Shown: piece after piece, positions 16,633-26,320 of the stretch
Layout of the letters: the number at the start of each line of letters is the position of its first letter
Numbering within the stretch: position 1 is the first letter of the stretch
DNA from: CAVUCE01 sp963739985
GTDB lineage: Bacteria; Bacteroidota; Ignavibacteria; Ignavibacteriales; Ignavibacteriaceae
DNA: 64,000 bases
Assembly (NCBI GenBank): GCA_963739985.1
Contig: CAVUCE010000005.1
Location: 372,001 to 436,000 of the forward strand
Reading direction: 5' to 3'
Position numbers and translations under genes: made by a program
Notes under the pieces: generated by a model
The model's input: only the letters and a program-made list of their open reading frames with translations
What the model was told of the DNA's origin: nothing
Database searches by the model: none

Positions 16633-17175
16633 ATGAGCGATTCAATAGAAATAAATGAGCGGGATATTTACAATTTTGTCTTTTATCCGCATGCGGTTGA
16701 AGAAATTAAAAAGAGTAAACTTGTAAAAGGCAAAAATTTTCAAGAAGAGATTAACTTTTATAAATTTCTTAAAGATAATTATTCTCCCGAATTAGATCCG
16801 GCCATTAAAAATATACTTAAACTTAAAATTCCAGTCTATAAAGTTTTTAAAGTTATTCAGTTGAAACCTGTAAAAGAAAATGACTTTAAAAGGCAGGCTG
16901 AAGTTACTATATTTGCTGCTGCTTCTCCTAACGAAAGATACAAAATTGTTTCCAAAACATTTTTTGATGAGCAAAATGATTATTTAATACGTTTGTTGAA
17001 TTTTGAGCACTCTACAAAAATTTATGTTTTCTCAATTTCCAATAACATTCTGCGTAACTATAAAGTAGTTCTTCACCCATCGGGAAAGATTTTTACACAA
17101 CCTGATAATACTAAACCGATTGAAATTGATTCTCAAATAGAAGCCGATTCTATAGAACTACAGTTTGAAAACTGA
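16633..17175 (+). CDS. Uncharacterised soluble protein of the S16-like cluster
   Basis: 180 residues, acidic to neutral, without cysteine motifs, signal peptide or membrane segment. The N-terminal ~65 residues are helical (INERDIYNFVFYPHAVEEI). The C-terminal ~100 look like beta strands (KIYVFSISNNILRNYKVVLHP). The N-terminal part loosely recalls zinc-free anti-sigma-like helical domains, which would suit the sigma-like neighbour, but this is inference. It is the last gene before a ferredoxin 102 bp downstream. Confidence 0.6.
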   Translation: MSDSIEINERDIYNFVFYPHAVEEIKKSKLVKGKNFQEEINFYKFLKDNYSPELDPAIKNILKLKIPVYKVFKVIQLKPVKENDFKRQAEVTIFAAASPNERYKIVSKTFFDEQNDYLIRLLNFEHSTKIYVFSISNNILRNYKVVLHPSGKIFTQPDNTKPIEIDSQIEADSIELQFEN

Positions 17176-17277
17176 TTTATCTTAAAGCATGTCTTTTCAT
17201 TAATTCTAATCTGAAATTTTTTATTCAATTTTGCTTTATTTATCTTAAGATTCATTTTCCAAAACTCTTAAAATTAT

Positions 17278-17502
17278 ATGTATAGACAAGCTAAAACCGG
17301 CAAGTTAATGATTGAAATATTACCGGATAAATGTGATTTCTGCGGATGTTGCGTAGGCGTTTGCCCGGAGGATGCGATTGAATTAAAAGAAGCCGAAATA
17401 TTTATTATTGATCCACGTTGCACCAATTGTTCTAAATGCGTTTGGAGCTGCCCTATTGAGGTAATTAAGTTTAATAAAGACGGAGTTTTGGCTAAAAATT
17501 AG
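17278..17502 (+). CDS. 2[4Fe-4S] ferredoxin
   Basis: 74 residues with two complete CxxCxxCxxxCP motifs (CDFCGCCVGVCP and CTNCSKCVWSCP), so a bacterial-type two-cluster ferredoxin carrying low-potential electrons. The start may instead be the internal ATG at 17308 (MIEILPDKCDFCG), because the first ten residues are not typical. It precedes the geranylgeranyl-reductase-like gene by 39 bp on the same strand, suggesting it feeds electrons to that flavoenzyme. Confidence 0.93.
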   Translation: MYRQAKTGKLMIEILPDKCDFCGCCVGVCPEDAIELKEAEIFIIDPRCTNCSKCVWSCPIEVIKFNKDGVLAKN

Positions 17503-17541
17503 CCGATAAATTTTGAAATCAGAAAAGTTTGAATTTACTTT

Positions 17542-18708
17542 ATGCAAAATGAATATGATGTAATTGTTGTTGGTGCAGGTCCGGCGGGATCTATGGCTGC
17601 TAGATTTGCTGCAGAAAAAGGTGTTTCCGTTTTGATGCTGGAAAAGGATCGCGATGTCGGTTATCCTGTTAGATGCGGCGAAGCGATTAGTAAAGCCGGA
17701 GTTGAAGAGTTTATTCCTTCTGATAAAACATGGATAAAATCATACATAAATAAGTTCTCTTTAAACGCACCCGATGGAACAGAAGTAATAATTGAATTTA
17801 ATGAAGCCGGTTATGTTTTAGAAAGAAGAATTTTTGATTATGAATTGGCTAAAACCGCGGCAAAGGCCGGAGCCGAAATATTAACACGCGCTTATGTTAA
17901 TGATTTAATTTTCAAAGATGGTAAAGTTTCGGGCGTAAAATTTGAGTATCGTGGTGAACAAAAAGAAATTAATGCGAAAATCGTAATCGCAGCAGATGGT
18001 GTTGAATCCAGGGTTGGACGATGGGCCGGACTTAAAACTCATATTGATTTTCGCGACATGGAATGCTGCACTCAAATTACAGCGGCAAATATTGAAGCTG
18101 ATCAAAACGCGCTTTATTTCTATTTTGGTAAAGATGTTGCTCCGGGAGGATATTTTTGGGTTTTCCCTAAAGGCGACAAAACAGCTAATATTGGTTTAGG
18201 TGTTGGCGGAATGGTTGGAAAGACAAAATCAGCACTTTCTTATTTAAATGAATTTATGGAAAAACATTATCCCGGCGCTCCGGTTTTAACTTGCATTGCC
18301 GGAGGCGTACCAAGTGCAATCACATTAGATAAAATATCAGCTCCGGGCATTGCTTTAGTCGGTGATGCTGCTAGACAGGTAAATCCATTGAGCGGCGGCG
18401 GAATTGCAAGTGGAATGATAGGCGGAAGTATTGCCGGAAGAATTGCCGGTGAGGCTGTAAATATGAAAAATCTCGATCATATTTTAACCTACGATAAAGC
18501 CTGGCGTGATAGACTAGGTAAAAGACACGAAACTTTTAATCGTATTAAAAATGGTATTTATAATTTTAGCGATGAAAAGTTTAACAAAATTGCTCATTCA
18601 TTTAATAGTGTCCCTTTCGAAAAACGATCTTTGGGTAAAATATTTGCTCACGCCTTAATGAATCAACCTTCTTTATTAGTTGATATTGCAAAAGTTTTTG
18701 TAATGTAA
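17542..18708 (+). CDS. Geranylgeranyl reductase family FAD-dependent oxidoreductase
   Basis: 388 residues. The N-terminal Rossmann motif is VVGAGPAGSMAARFAAEKG, the GGR-family segment GYPVRCGEAISKAGVEEF follows, and the second FAD motif is LVGDAARQVNPLSGGGIASGM. Family members saturate prenyl chains (archaeal lipids, menaquinone, chlorophyll) and often use ferredoxin, matching the upstream gene. In a non-phototroph, menaquinone side-chain reduction or another prenyl lipid is the likeliest substrate; this is inferred. It ends three bases from the convergent TauE/SafE gene. Confidence 0.9.
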   Translation: MQNEYDVIVVGAGPAGSMAARFAAEKGVSVLMLEKDRDVGYPVRCGEAISKAGVEEFIPSDKTWIKSYINKFSLNAPDGTEVIIEFNEAGYVLERRIFDYELAKTAAKAGAEILTRAYVNDLIFKDGKVSGVKFEYRGEQKEINAKIVIAADGVESRVGRWAGLKTHIDFRDMECCTQITAANIEADQNALYFYFGKDVAPGGYFWVFPKGDKTANIGLGVGGMVGKTKSALSYLNEFMEKHYPGAPVLTCIAGGVPSAITLDKISAPGIALVGDAARQVNPLSGGGIASGMIGGSIAGRIAGEAVNMKNLDHILTYDKAWRDRLGKRHETFNRIKNGIYNFSDEKFNKIAHSFNSVPFEKRSLGKIFAHALMNQPSLLVDIAKVFVM

Positions 18709-18711
18709 TGG

Positions 18712-19488
18712 TTAAGCAAAGAACTTATACAGCATCTGTATCGCAATTCCCATTATTATTACTGCCAAACTTGTACGCAAGAATTTAGGTTTAAATTTGT
18801 AACTAAGATTACTGCCCAAGGCTACTCCGAATAAAGATCCTAAAACAGCGTACATCGTAATTTCAAAATTCACCTGTCCTGCAATTACTTTTCCTACACT
18901 TGCAGAAAATGAGGTGAAAAGAATTATTCCTAATGTAGAACCAATAGTAATTCTTGTTGGTATTTTTAATACACCTATCATTAAAGGAGCCAATAAAAAT
19001 GCGCCCGGTGCACCGACAATACCACCAAATAATCCTACAAGCAAAGCAATTGTAAGAGCTAATTTCCTATTGAATGTTAAATCTTTTACATTTTCAGCGT
19101 CTGTGTTACCACTAGGTTTTTTTATCATAAAAAAGGCCCCGATAACTGCCATAATTGCAAAAACCAATATTATAAATCTGCCTTCTACATAGTGTGAAAG
19201 CAATGCACCGACGAGAGCGGCAAGTGTCATTGGTATACCAATTGAATATAATAAACTGGATTCAACACTTCCTTTTTTCTTATGAATAAAAACACCTAAC
19301 AGCGAAGATGCAAAAACCTGGACACTGGTTAAGCCTGAAATAATTTTTATATCAATCGGATGTAACCCGAACATTTGAGGAATATAAAGATAGGCGGGAA
19401 TAAGAATTACCGCCCCGCCTAATCCTAGAATTCCTGAAATAATAGATACTAAAAATCCGATTGATGTTATTATTATGAATTCGTTCAT
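18712..19488 (-). CDS. TauE/SafE family sulfite/sulfur-compound exporter
   Basis: 258 residues with eight or so membrane helices and the duplicated TauE/SafE motif G-L-G-G-A near the N-terminus (GILGLGGAVILIPAYLY) and GGIVGAPGAFLLAPLMI in the second half. The family exports sulfite, sulfoacetate or related anions. It starts four bases from the stop of the beta-lactamase-fold/rhodanese gene on the same strand, so both are one operon for handling sulfur species. Confidence 0.9.
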   Translation of the reverse strand: MNEFIIITSIGFLVSIISGILGLGGAVILIPAYLYIPQMFGLHPIDIKIISGLTSVQVFASSLLGVFIHKKKGSVESSLLYSIGIPMTLAALVGALLSHYVEGRFIILVFAIMAVIGAFFMIKKPSGNTDAENVKDLTFNRKLALTIALLVGLFGGIVGAPGAFLLAPLMIGVLKIPTRITIGSTLGIILFTSFSASVGKVIAGQVNFEITMYAVLGSLFGVALGSNLSYKFKPKFLRTSLAVIIMGIAIQMLYKFFA

Positions 19489-19491
19489 TCT

Positions 19492-20592
19492 TTATCTTGC
19501 TACCTCAAATCCCTGCATCATCCAGCCATAAGTTCCGCCTTCAAGATTAAGTACATTTTTAAAGCCGTGTTTTGTTAAATAATGAGCCGCTTCATATGAT
19601 CTATTTCCGCTTGCGCAAATACAAACAATTTTTTTGTTACTATTCTTAGGTACTTCAGCTATTCTACTGACAAGTTCACCCATTGGTATATTGGTAACAT
19701 CTGCTACAGCTCCGCCCATCATTAGTTCAAAAGGTTCGCGAACATCAAGCAGAAATAACTCTTCGTTTTCTTGTTTCATTTGAAAAAGATCATGCGCTGA
19801 GATTGATTTAAAGGTTTCAGTTTCTTGAGATACTCTTTTTGCTCCGCATTGTAAAGTTACTTTTCCGCCGTCTGAAGTTGCTTCTGCGAACGGAGGGAAA
19901 AAGTCTTTTACAAACTCAATATATTCTTGTTTGGTCCTATTTTGTAAAAAAGGATTTTCAGAAAGTTCATTTTTTAAAATTGCATATGAATTATCTTCAT
20001 AATCGTGTCCGGGGTATATTTTTGTTGTCTCCGGTAAAACAACTATTTTATTAAATAAGCTATCGTATTGTTCGTCTGCGTTTCCGCCGGGAAGATCACT
20101 TCTTCCTGCTTGCCCAACTAGTAGGAGATCTCCGGTAAACAGAGCATCTTCAACAAGAAGAGAAATATGATTGTCTGTATGTCCAGGTGTATGAAGAACT
20201 TTTAATTTTAATGAACCAACTTCAATTTTATCGCCGTCATGAACATAATTATCGATAATTATTTTTGCATTAGCTTTAAGTATATCCTCTATTCCAAACT
20301 TAGCTGCATGTTCAAGAACCTTCATTTTGTCTTTTGTCTTTTCATGCATAAAAGTTTGAGCTGAAAAATGTTGTTTTAATTCATCTGCACCGCTAACATG
20401 ATCTGCATGCGTATGCGTATCAATAATATGTGTTAGCTTTACATTTAAGCTTTCTGCGGCTTCTATTATTTGAGCAACATCTTCAATATTAGGATCTATA
20501 ATTGCGGCTTTTCCGCTAACTCCGTCTGATATAATATATGAAAGCGTACCTGTCTCATCAGTGGAACGAATTTGTTTAATTATCATAAACAT
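19492..20592 (-). CDS. Beta-lactamase-fold hydrolase/rhodanese fusion (persulfide dioxygenase-like)
   Basis: 366 residues. Residues ~1-240 are a metallo-beta-lactamase fold with THTHADHVSG, HTPGHTDNH, FTGDLLL and YPGHDY, the arrangement of ETHE1/Blh-type enzymes. Residues ~265-366 are a rhodanese domain with the active loop CASGNRS. Such fusions oxidise glutathione persulfide to sulfite and process sulfane sulfur, and the co-transcribed exporter could remove the sulfite. The start could be the ATG two codons inside (MIIKQIRS). Confidence 0.9.
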   Translation of the reverse strand: MFMIIKQIRSTDETGTLSYIISDGVSGKAAIIDPNIEDVAQIIEAAESLNVKLTHIIDTHTHADHVSGADELKQHFSAQTFMHEKTKDKMKVLEHAAKFGIEDILKANAKIIIDNYVHDGDKIEVGSLKLKVLHTPGHTDNHISLLVEDALFTGDLLLVGQAGRSDLPGGNADEQYDSLFNKIVVLPETTKIYPGHDYEDNSYAILKNELSENPFLQNRTKQEYIEFVKDFFPPFAEATSDGGKVTLQCGAKRVSQETETFKSISAHDLFQMKQENEELFLLDVREPFELMMGGAVADVTNIPMGELVSRIAEVPKNSNKKIVCICASGNRSYEAAHYLTKHGFKNVLNLEGGTYGWMMQGFEVAR

Positions 20593-20852
20593 ATTCCCTG
20601 TTATTAGTGATTATTTATTTTTGATTTTAATTGCTGGTGAGATGACAATTGGATTGAAGAGATTCATCAATTAAATTACATGAATTAATCTGTATGCAAA
20701 ATATCACATTAACTTCTCCATTGATTTACAATTGTAAGAATTGCTAGTATCAATAGAGAGTTAAATGAATCTCCTATCCGCAAGCACGAGGAATTTTACC
20801 CAAATGCTCTCGTCCGTCGAAGTCCGGCGGGACGAAGGCGGATTAAAACAAA

Positions 20853-23138
20853 TTAAAATTCAGCACTTATTCCGATTGACGGTAGTATTCCGATGGATTC
20901 ATTTTTTTCAACAGATTGAGTCCTTCGATCCCATCTAACTGCGGTTACGTTGGGATGGTTATAAATGTTTTGAATATCGATATAGGTGATTAAAGTCCAG
21001 GAACTCCAAAACCATCTTCTATCGACTCTTAAATCCAGACCATTATTTGCGCTTAATCTTTCTGAATTATATTCCGAAATGCTTTGTGTGCCGTTTGAAT
21101 TAAAAGGAGTATATGGTTTGCCGGTTGAGTATCTGAATTTAAAGCTGGCTTCCCATTTTTCATTAAACTTGTATCCGCCGCTCAGATTGAAAATCCATGT
21201 TTGATCATAACTTCCAATACGCTGAATTCCGTTAAGAGGTGTGTATTCGGATTTACTGTAAGTTAAACTCATTATTCCGTATAAAGGTATTTCGGACATT
21301 TTCTTTTGAAGCGATAACTCAACACCTCTGGCAATTCCTCTACCGGCACTTACTAAAGGTTCTAAACCAAATGCAGAAAAATTATCATCCGAACCCGCAA
21401 ATCCTGCGCCGGTATTCGCTAAAACTAAATACGGTCTTTCTACACTTGTAGGATAATTGAAATAATCTTTTATAAATCCTTCAATTTTTAACTGTAAATC
21501 AGCTCTAAGTTTATGATCGAATCCCAAAACGTATTGATTAGCTTTTATATCTTTTAACGATTTGTTATTTCCTTTTTCTGCTAACCAAATATAAGATGGC
21601 GACTGATAATAAATTCCGGTGCTGAAATTTATATTTGTTAAATCATTTATTCTGTATGAAGTTGAAAAACGCGGGCTGAAATAAATATTTGTTGAGAGCG
21701 GATTAAAATAATCCATCCTAATTCCAAGATTAGTTGTCAAACGATCAAATAGAATAACATTATAATTTGTGTATGCAGCAAATTTTGTATATGTCTTATT
21801 TTCATTCAGGTTAGTTCTTGTTAAAGAATCTCCAAAAGTAGTTACGAATTCAGGAAATAAAATATCCGCCTTGAACTTAATTAGTTTTACATCGCTTCCT
21901 ATATTTATTTCTGATAAGTGTGACATTTTGAAAGTAATATCTGTTCGCAAGGTGTTTTCTGATTCTCGTGATACGTTTGAGAAAATTGGATTTAGTAAAG
22001 AATCTTTCTGAGTTGAATTGTAGTCAGTAAAATTTCTACTTAGTGTTACATTGATAAAACCGTTCTTGAACAAATTTTGGTATCTAATTCCTGTTACATA
22101 CTGGTTCTGATCTGAACCTAAAATCCTGGAATTATCGTAACGTTGATCTTCTGTGTTATTAAAAAATTTAACATTATCAAAAGCGCCGATAAACAAGAAC
22201 GAGAGACTATTGGATTCATCTAATTTGAAATCAGCTTTAGATAATAAATCATAGTACTCCGGCACAAAACCGAATCCAGCTGCTTTAAATATAAAATCCA
22301 AATAACTTCTTCTTGCAGAAAAGATGAAACTGCTGTTTTTAGAAATGGGTCCTTCTAAATTTAAACCGAACTGACTCGCAGCGATTGTAGCTTTTCCGCC
22401 AAGTTTATCATTTCTGCCTTTTCTTAAATCAATACTCAGAACCGATGAAATTTTATCTCCGTATAATACCGGGAAACCTCCAGTTGAAAATGAAGTTTGC
22501 TTAACAAAATCTAAATTTATAAAACTTAGCGGGCCGCCTGTTGCGCCTTGAGTTCCAAAATGGTTGATATTTGGGACAGGAATACCATCTACTAAATATA
22601 AATTTTCAGATGGTGCGCCACCTCTAACAATTAAATCATTTCGGCCTGCATCAGCTTGAGCAACTCCCGGCAAAATTGAAAGAGCCCGAACAACATCCTC
22701 AAAACCACCCGGAGCGCGGCGTATTTCTTCATAGCTAAAATTTCTAACGCTATTAACTTGTAAGGGATTTTTTGAAAAATAACCCGATGAAACTGTAACA
22801 TCTTGCAGTTTTATTACAGTTTCTATCAGCTCAAAATCTATCTCTGTCGGGCGTGCTGCTGAAACTATAACATCGGTTTTGATGACTGAGTTATATCCGA
22901 TTGAGGAAGCTTTTAGAACATAAGAGTCGTAGGATAAATTTGTAATTTTATATTCACCGTCAATATTTGTAGCAGCACCTATTTTTGTTCCCGGAATAAT
23001 AATGTTTGCTCCTATTAAAGGCTGTTTTGAAACAGCATCGATTACTTTTCCGAAAATTACGCCGTTATTGGTTTGTGAATAGCCATATTTACTTAAAAAT
23101 ATGAAGATAATTAGTATAAAAATTTTAATTGATTTCAT
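20853..23138 (-). CDS. TonB-dependent receptor with carboxypeptidase-regulatory-like N-terminal domain
   Basis: 761 residues. A signal peptide (KIFILIIFIFLSKYGYSQ) is followed by a carboxypeptidase D regulatory-like domain (GKVIDAVSKQPLIGANIIIPGT; ~24-110). The plug domain comes next (LPGVAQADAGRNDLIVRGGAPSENLYLVDGIPVPN), then a 22-strand barrel ending in an aromatic-type residue (GISAEF). It acts in the outer membrane importing a large ligand with TonB energy. No SusD partner or metal/siderophore clue is adjacent, so the substrate is unknown. Confidence 0.92.
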   Translation of the reverse strand: MKSIKIFILIIFIFLSKYGYSQTNNGVIFGKVIDAVSKQPLIGANIIIPGTKIGAATNIDGEYKITNLSYDSYVLKASSIGYNSVIKTDVIVSAARPTEIDFELIETVIKLQDVTVSSGYFSKNPLQVNSVRNFSYEEIRRAPGGFEDVVRALSILPGVAQADAGRNDLIVRGGAPSENLYLVDGIPVPNINHFGTQGATGGPLSFINLDFVKQTSFSTGGFPVLYGDKISSVLSIDLRKGRNDKLGGKATIAASQFGLNLEGPISKNSSFIFSARRSYLDFIFKAAGFGFVPEYYDLLSKADFKLDESNSLSFLFIGAFDNVKFFNNTEDQRYDNSRILGSDQNQYVTGIRYQNLFKNGFINVTLSRNFTDYNSTQKDSLLNPIFSNVSRESENTLRTDITFKMSHLSEINIGSDVKLIKFKADILFPEFVTTFGDSLTRTNLNENKTYTKFAAYTNYNVILFDRLTTNLGIRMDYFNPLSTNIYFSPRFSTSYRINDLTNINFSTGIYYQSPSYIWLAEKGNNKSLKDIKANQYVLGFDHKLRADLQLKIEGFIKDYFNYPTSVERPYLVLANTGAGFAGSDDNFSAFGLEPLVSAGRGIARGVELSLQKKMSEIPLYGIMSLTYSKSEYTPLNGIQRIGSYDQTWIFNLSGGYKFNEKWEASFKFRYSTGKPYTPFNSNGTQSISEYNSERLSANNGLDLRVDRRWFWSSWTLITYIDIQNIYNHPNVTAVRWDRRTQSVEKNESIGILPSIGISAEF

Positions 23139-23360
23139 TTACTTTTTCATTTATGATACTTATTCTTAGAAACAAAATTTATGCTTTAAAGTTCAAAAAA
23201 ATAGTTTAGATAATTAAGATTTATTATTGACAACTATTTTGTTATATTGGTCCAACTTTTTTACCTAACTCGGCTTTGAAAATATCTAAGATAACAATCT
23301 TCTCTCTTTCGGAATGAAATGAGAAGTTTGTAATAAATCCTAACATAACTAGTTGATGCT

Positions 23361-24869
23361 ATGACAATAAAAGAAGAACTGATTTCCAAATCTGATTCCG
23401 ACAAACTTTTAAGCGATTTTTCCAACGGCTTTGATGATTTTTTCTTTTGGACTCATAAGTATTCAAAAGATAATGAAGAAGTTTTTTATTCTGAAAATGT
23501 TGTTAATGTAACCGGATTTACAGCCGAGCAAATTAGAAATTTCCCGGGTAGGGGAAACGCATTAATACATAATGACGATTCCCAGAAAATTAAAAAATCT
23601 TACTCCGATTTTATAAACAATTCCGAATTAACAACACTCACTCTTGAATACCGGACCATAAAAAGTGATGAATCCATTATGTGGATTAGAGAATCTTTAA
23701 AAGCCGAAAGAGATTCATCAGGACGACCAACAAAACTTACAGGTGTTGTATTTGACATTTCCGTTACAAAAAAAGAAGAACTTCAGTTATCTGACCAACT
23801 TGAAGTACTGAAACAAACTAATTCTTCGAAAGACAAATTTATTTCTATGCTTTCACATGATTTGAGAGCTCCATTTACAAGTATCCTCGGATTCTCAGAA
23901 ATCCTAATGAATGAACCTAATTTATCTTTTAATGAGCGTCTTGAATACTTAAGTTATATAAATGATTCTTCACAAAACCAACTTCAACTTATAAATTATC
24001 TATTAGACTGGTCCCGGTTACAAACCGGTAGAATTAAAATTGAACCCCAGAGACTTCAAGCACAAACAATAATTTTTAATTGTGTGTCTTCTTTAACCGG
24101 AAACGCAATTAGAAAGAAAATAGAGATCAAAGTTGATGCTCTTGAAAATCTATTTGTGCAAGCCGACGAAAGATTGCTAACACAAGTTATTACAAATTTA
24201 ATTAGTAATGCAATTAAATTTTCCCCGGAAGACTCTGTAATTCAAGTTTTTGCCGAAGTTTTTAACGATGATTTTGTTGAGTTTATAGTTAAAGACTATG
24301 GTAAAGGCATTTCGGAAGAAAATAAAACAAAAATGTTTAGAATTGAAAAAATGTTTTCTACCGAAGGGACAAAAGGAGAAAAGGGAACTGGATTAGGTCT
24401 TTCGCTTGTAAAAGAAATTGTTGAAAAACACGATGGCGACATTTGGTTTTATTCTGAAGTCGATAAAGGAAGTGAATTTCATTTTACTATTCCGCGTTCT
24501 CCTAATACTATATTGCTCGTTGAAGATTCGGAGTCGGACAGGCTTTATTATCAGAGGATTATAAAAGATAATTTCCCTAATTATCAGGTAATAAGCGCCG
24601 CTAACGGATACGAGGCTATTAGTATAATTCTAAAAAAACTTCCCTCTATTGTACTTACTGATCATGAGATGCCGATGATGAACGGAGTGCAATTGATAGA
24701 AGCTATAAGAAAGGAAGATCCTAATTTAAGAATTCCGATTATTGTAGTTGCCGCGCAAATTTCAAGGGAATTAAGAACATCATATTTGAGTTTTGGAATT
24801 AAAGATATCTTGTTAAAACCTGTTGATTCCAGGCTTTTTGTTGATAAAGTGAAATTGGCTCTGGAATAA
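23361..24869 (+). CDS. PAS hybrid histidine kinase with C-terminal receiver
   Basis: 502 residues, no membrane segment, so cytoplasmic. A PAS domain spans ~25-137 (with the PAC segment EYRTIKSDESIMWIRES). The HisKA phosphoacceptor is H166 (FISMLSHDLRAPFTS), and the HATPase domain has NLISNAIKFS, DYGKGI and GTGLGLSLV. The receiver (383-502) has D434 as phosphorylation site (VLTDHEMPMMNG) and K486. The usual Thr/Ser at the end of beta-4 is replaced by Ala (IIVVAA, 464-465), which may alter switching. No DNA-binding output is present and no partner regulator is adjacent. Confidence 0.93.
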   Translation: MTIKEELISKSDSDKLLSDFSNGFDDFFFWTHKYSKDNEEVFYSENVVNVTGFTAEQIRNFPGRGNALIHNDDSQKIKKSYSDFINNSELTTLTLEYRTIKSDESIMWIRESLKAERDSSGRPTKLTGVVFDISVTKKEELQLSDQLEVLKQTNSSKDKFISMLSHDLRAPFTSILGFSEILMNEPNLSFNERLEYLSYINDSSQNQLQLINYLLDWSRLQTGRIKIEPQRLQAQTIIFNCVSSLTGNAIRKKIEIKVDALENLFVQADERLLTQVITNLISNAIKFSPEDSVIQVFAEVFNDDFVEFIVKDYGKGISEENKTKMFRIEKMFSTEGTKGEKGTGLGLSLVKEIVEKHDGDIWFYSEVDKGSEFHFTIPRSPNTILLVEDSESDRLYYQRIIKDNFPNYQVISAANGYEAISIILKKLPSIVLTDHEMPMMNGVQLIEAIRKEDPNLRIPIIVVAAQISRELRTSYLSFGIKDILLKPVDSRLFVDKVKLALE

Positions 24870-24971
24870 GATTTAAGTTAAATCATTTTGTTATGGCGAT
24901 TGTTCTGTTACCTTCCACTTTTAACTATCTTTAGTTATATTTTAACCTTAAAAATTTGGAGGATTAATTAA

Positions 24972-26300
24972 TTGAAATTAGCTGTTGTTGGAACCGGTTA
25001 TGTCGGTTTGGTTACCGGAACTTGTTTTGCCGAAACCGGGAATGAAGTTATATGCGTGGATATTGATTCTAAAAAAGTTGAACGGATGCAAAATGGCGAA
25101 GTTCCGATTTACGAACCCGGATTAGAGGTTTTGTTTGAAAGAAATATTAAAGACGGAAGATTAACTTTTACGACCGATTTACACGATGCAGTTCGTAAAT
25201 CAGATATTCTATTTCTTTCTCTCCCCACTCCTCAAGATGAAGACGGAAGTGCGGATTTAAAATATGTTCTTGGTGTAGCTGATGATTTAGGTAAGCTATT
25301 CAAATCAGAACCGGATTTGGGTTTCAAAATTATTATTGATAAAAGTACCGTGCCGGTTGGTACAAGCGATAAAGTCCGCTCTGCCATAAAAATGCATGCG
25401 CCTGATTATGACTTTGATGTTGCTTCTAATCCAGAGTTTTTAAGAGAAGGTGTTGCTGTAGAAGATTTTATGAAGCCTGAACGCGTGGTTGTTGGAACAA
25501 ACAATGAAAAAACAAAAGAGATTTTAGAACAATTATACGAACCTTTCGTACGCTCAGGGAATCCTGTTTATTTTATGGATGAACGATCAGCCGAGATGAC
25601 AAAATATGCGGCAAATTCATACCTAGCTACCAAGATTTCATTTATGAATGAAATTGCCAACTTATGTGAAATTACTGGAGCGGATGTTGATAATGTTAGA
25701 AAAGGAATTGGTTCCGATTCTAGAATTGGAAAAAGATTTTTGTTCCCCGGTATTGGTTACGGCGGATCGTGTTTCCCTAAAGATGTTATTGCTTTGGTAA
25801 ATACCGCAAACGAACATAAATACGATTTTAAGATTCTAAAATCTGTTATGGATGTTAACAAAAATCAAATACATACTTTTTATGAAAAGATATTAAAACA
25901 CTATAAAGGTAATATTAACGGCAAACATTTCGGAGTTTGGGGGCTGGCATTTAAACCTAATACAGATGATGTTAGAGAAGCGCCCGCAATCGCATTAATT
26001 GAATTATTATTAAATGCCGGAGCAAATGTAACCGCTTACGATCCCGAAGCAATTGAAACCACTAAAGCTGTAGTCGGGGATAAAATTATCTATACTGATA
26101 ATGCTTATAAAGCAATTGAAAACAGCGATGCTCTCTTAATACTTACTGAGTGGAATGAATTTAGGACACCTGATTATAAAAAGATAAATGAATTGCTAAA
26201 AAACCCCGTAATTTTTGACGGGAGAAATTTATATGATCTTGATAAAATGAAAGAACTTCAATTTACTTATTATTCAATTGGTAGAGAAGTTATAAAGTAG
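24972..26300 (+). CDS. UDP-glucose 6-dehydrogenase
   Basis: 442 residues. Oxidises UDP-glucose to UDP-glucuronate with two NAD+, for exopolysaccharide and capsule precursors. The N-terminal NAD motif is GTGYVGLVTGTCFAETGN, the catalytic-cysteine loop is PGIGYGGSCFPKDV, and the C-terminal domain has WGLAFKPNTDDVREAPA. The start is TTG, supported by a GGAGG Shine-Dalgarno sequence nine bases upstream and by alignment of the family N-terminus. The UpxY-like gene follows by 20 bp. Confidence 0.95.
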   Translation: MKLAVVGTGYVGLVTGTCFAETGNEVICVDIDSKKVERMQNGEVPIYEPGLEVLFERNIKDGRLTFTTDLHDAVRKSDILFLSLPTPQDEDGSADLKYVLGVADDLGKLFKSEPDLGFKIIIDKSTVPVGTSDKVRSAIKMHAPDYDFDVASNPEFLREGVAVEDFMKPERVVVGTNNEKTKEILEQLYEPFVRSGNPVYFMDERSAEMTKYAANSYLATKISFMNEIANLCEITGADVDNVRKGIGSDSRIGKRFLFPGIGYGGSCFPKDVIALVNTANEHKYDFKILKSVMDVNKNQIHTFYEKILKHYKGNINGKHFGVWGLAFKPNTDDVREAPAIALIELLLNAGANVTAYDPEAIETTKAVVGDKIIYTDNAYKAIENSDALLILTEWNEFRTPDYKKINELLKNPVIFDGRNLYDLDKMKELQFTYYSIGREVIK

Positions 26301-26320
26301 TTAAAAAATAAAAGAATTAA

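Noticed and set aside
20805..20845. GC-rich stretch with TCGTCC/GGGACGA pairing upstream of the TonB receptor stop
   Set aside because: Looks like a dispersed GC-rich intergenic repeat; loop too long and no T-run for a terminator.
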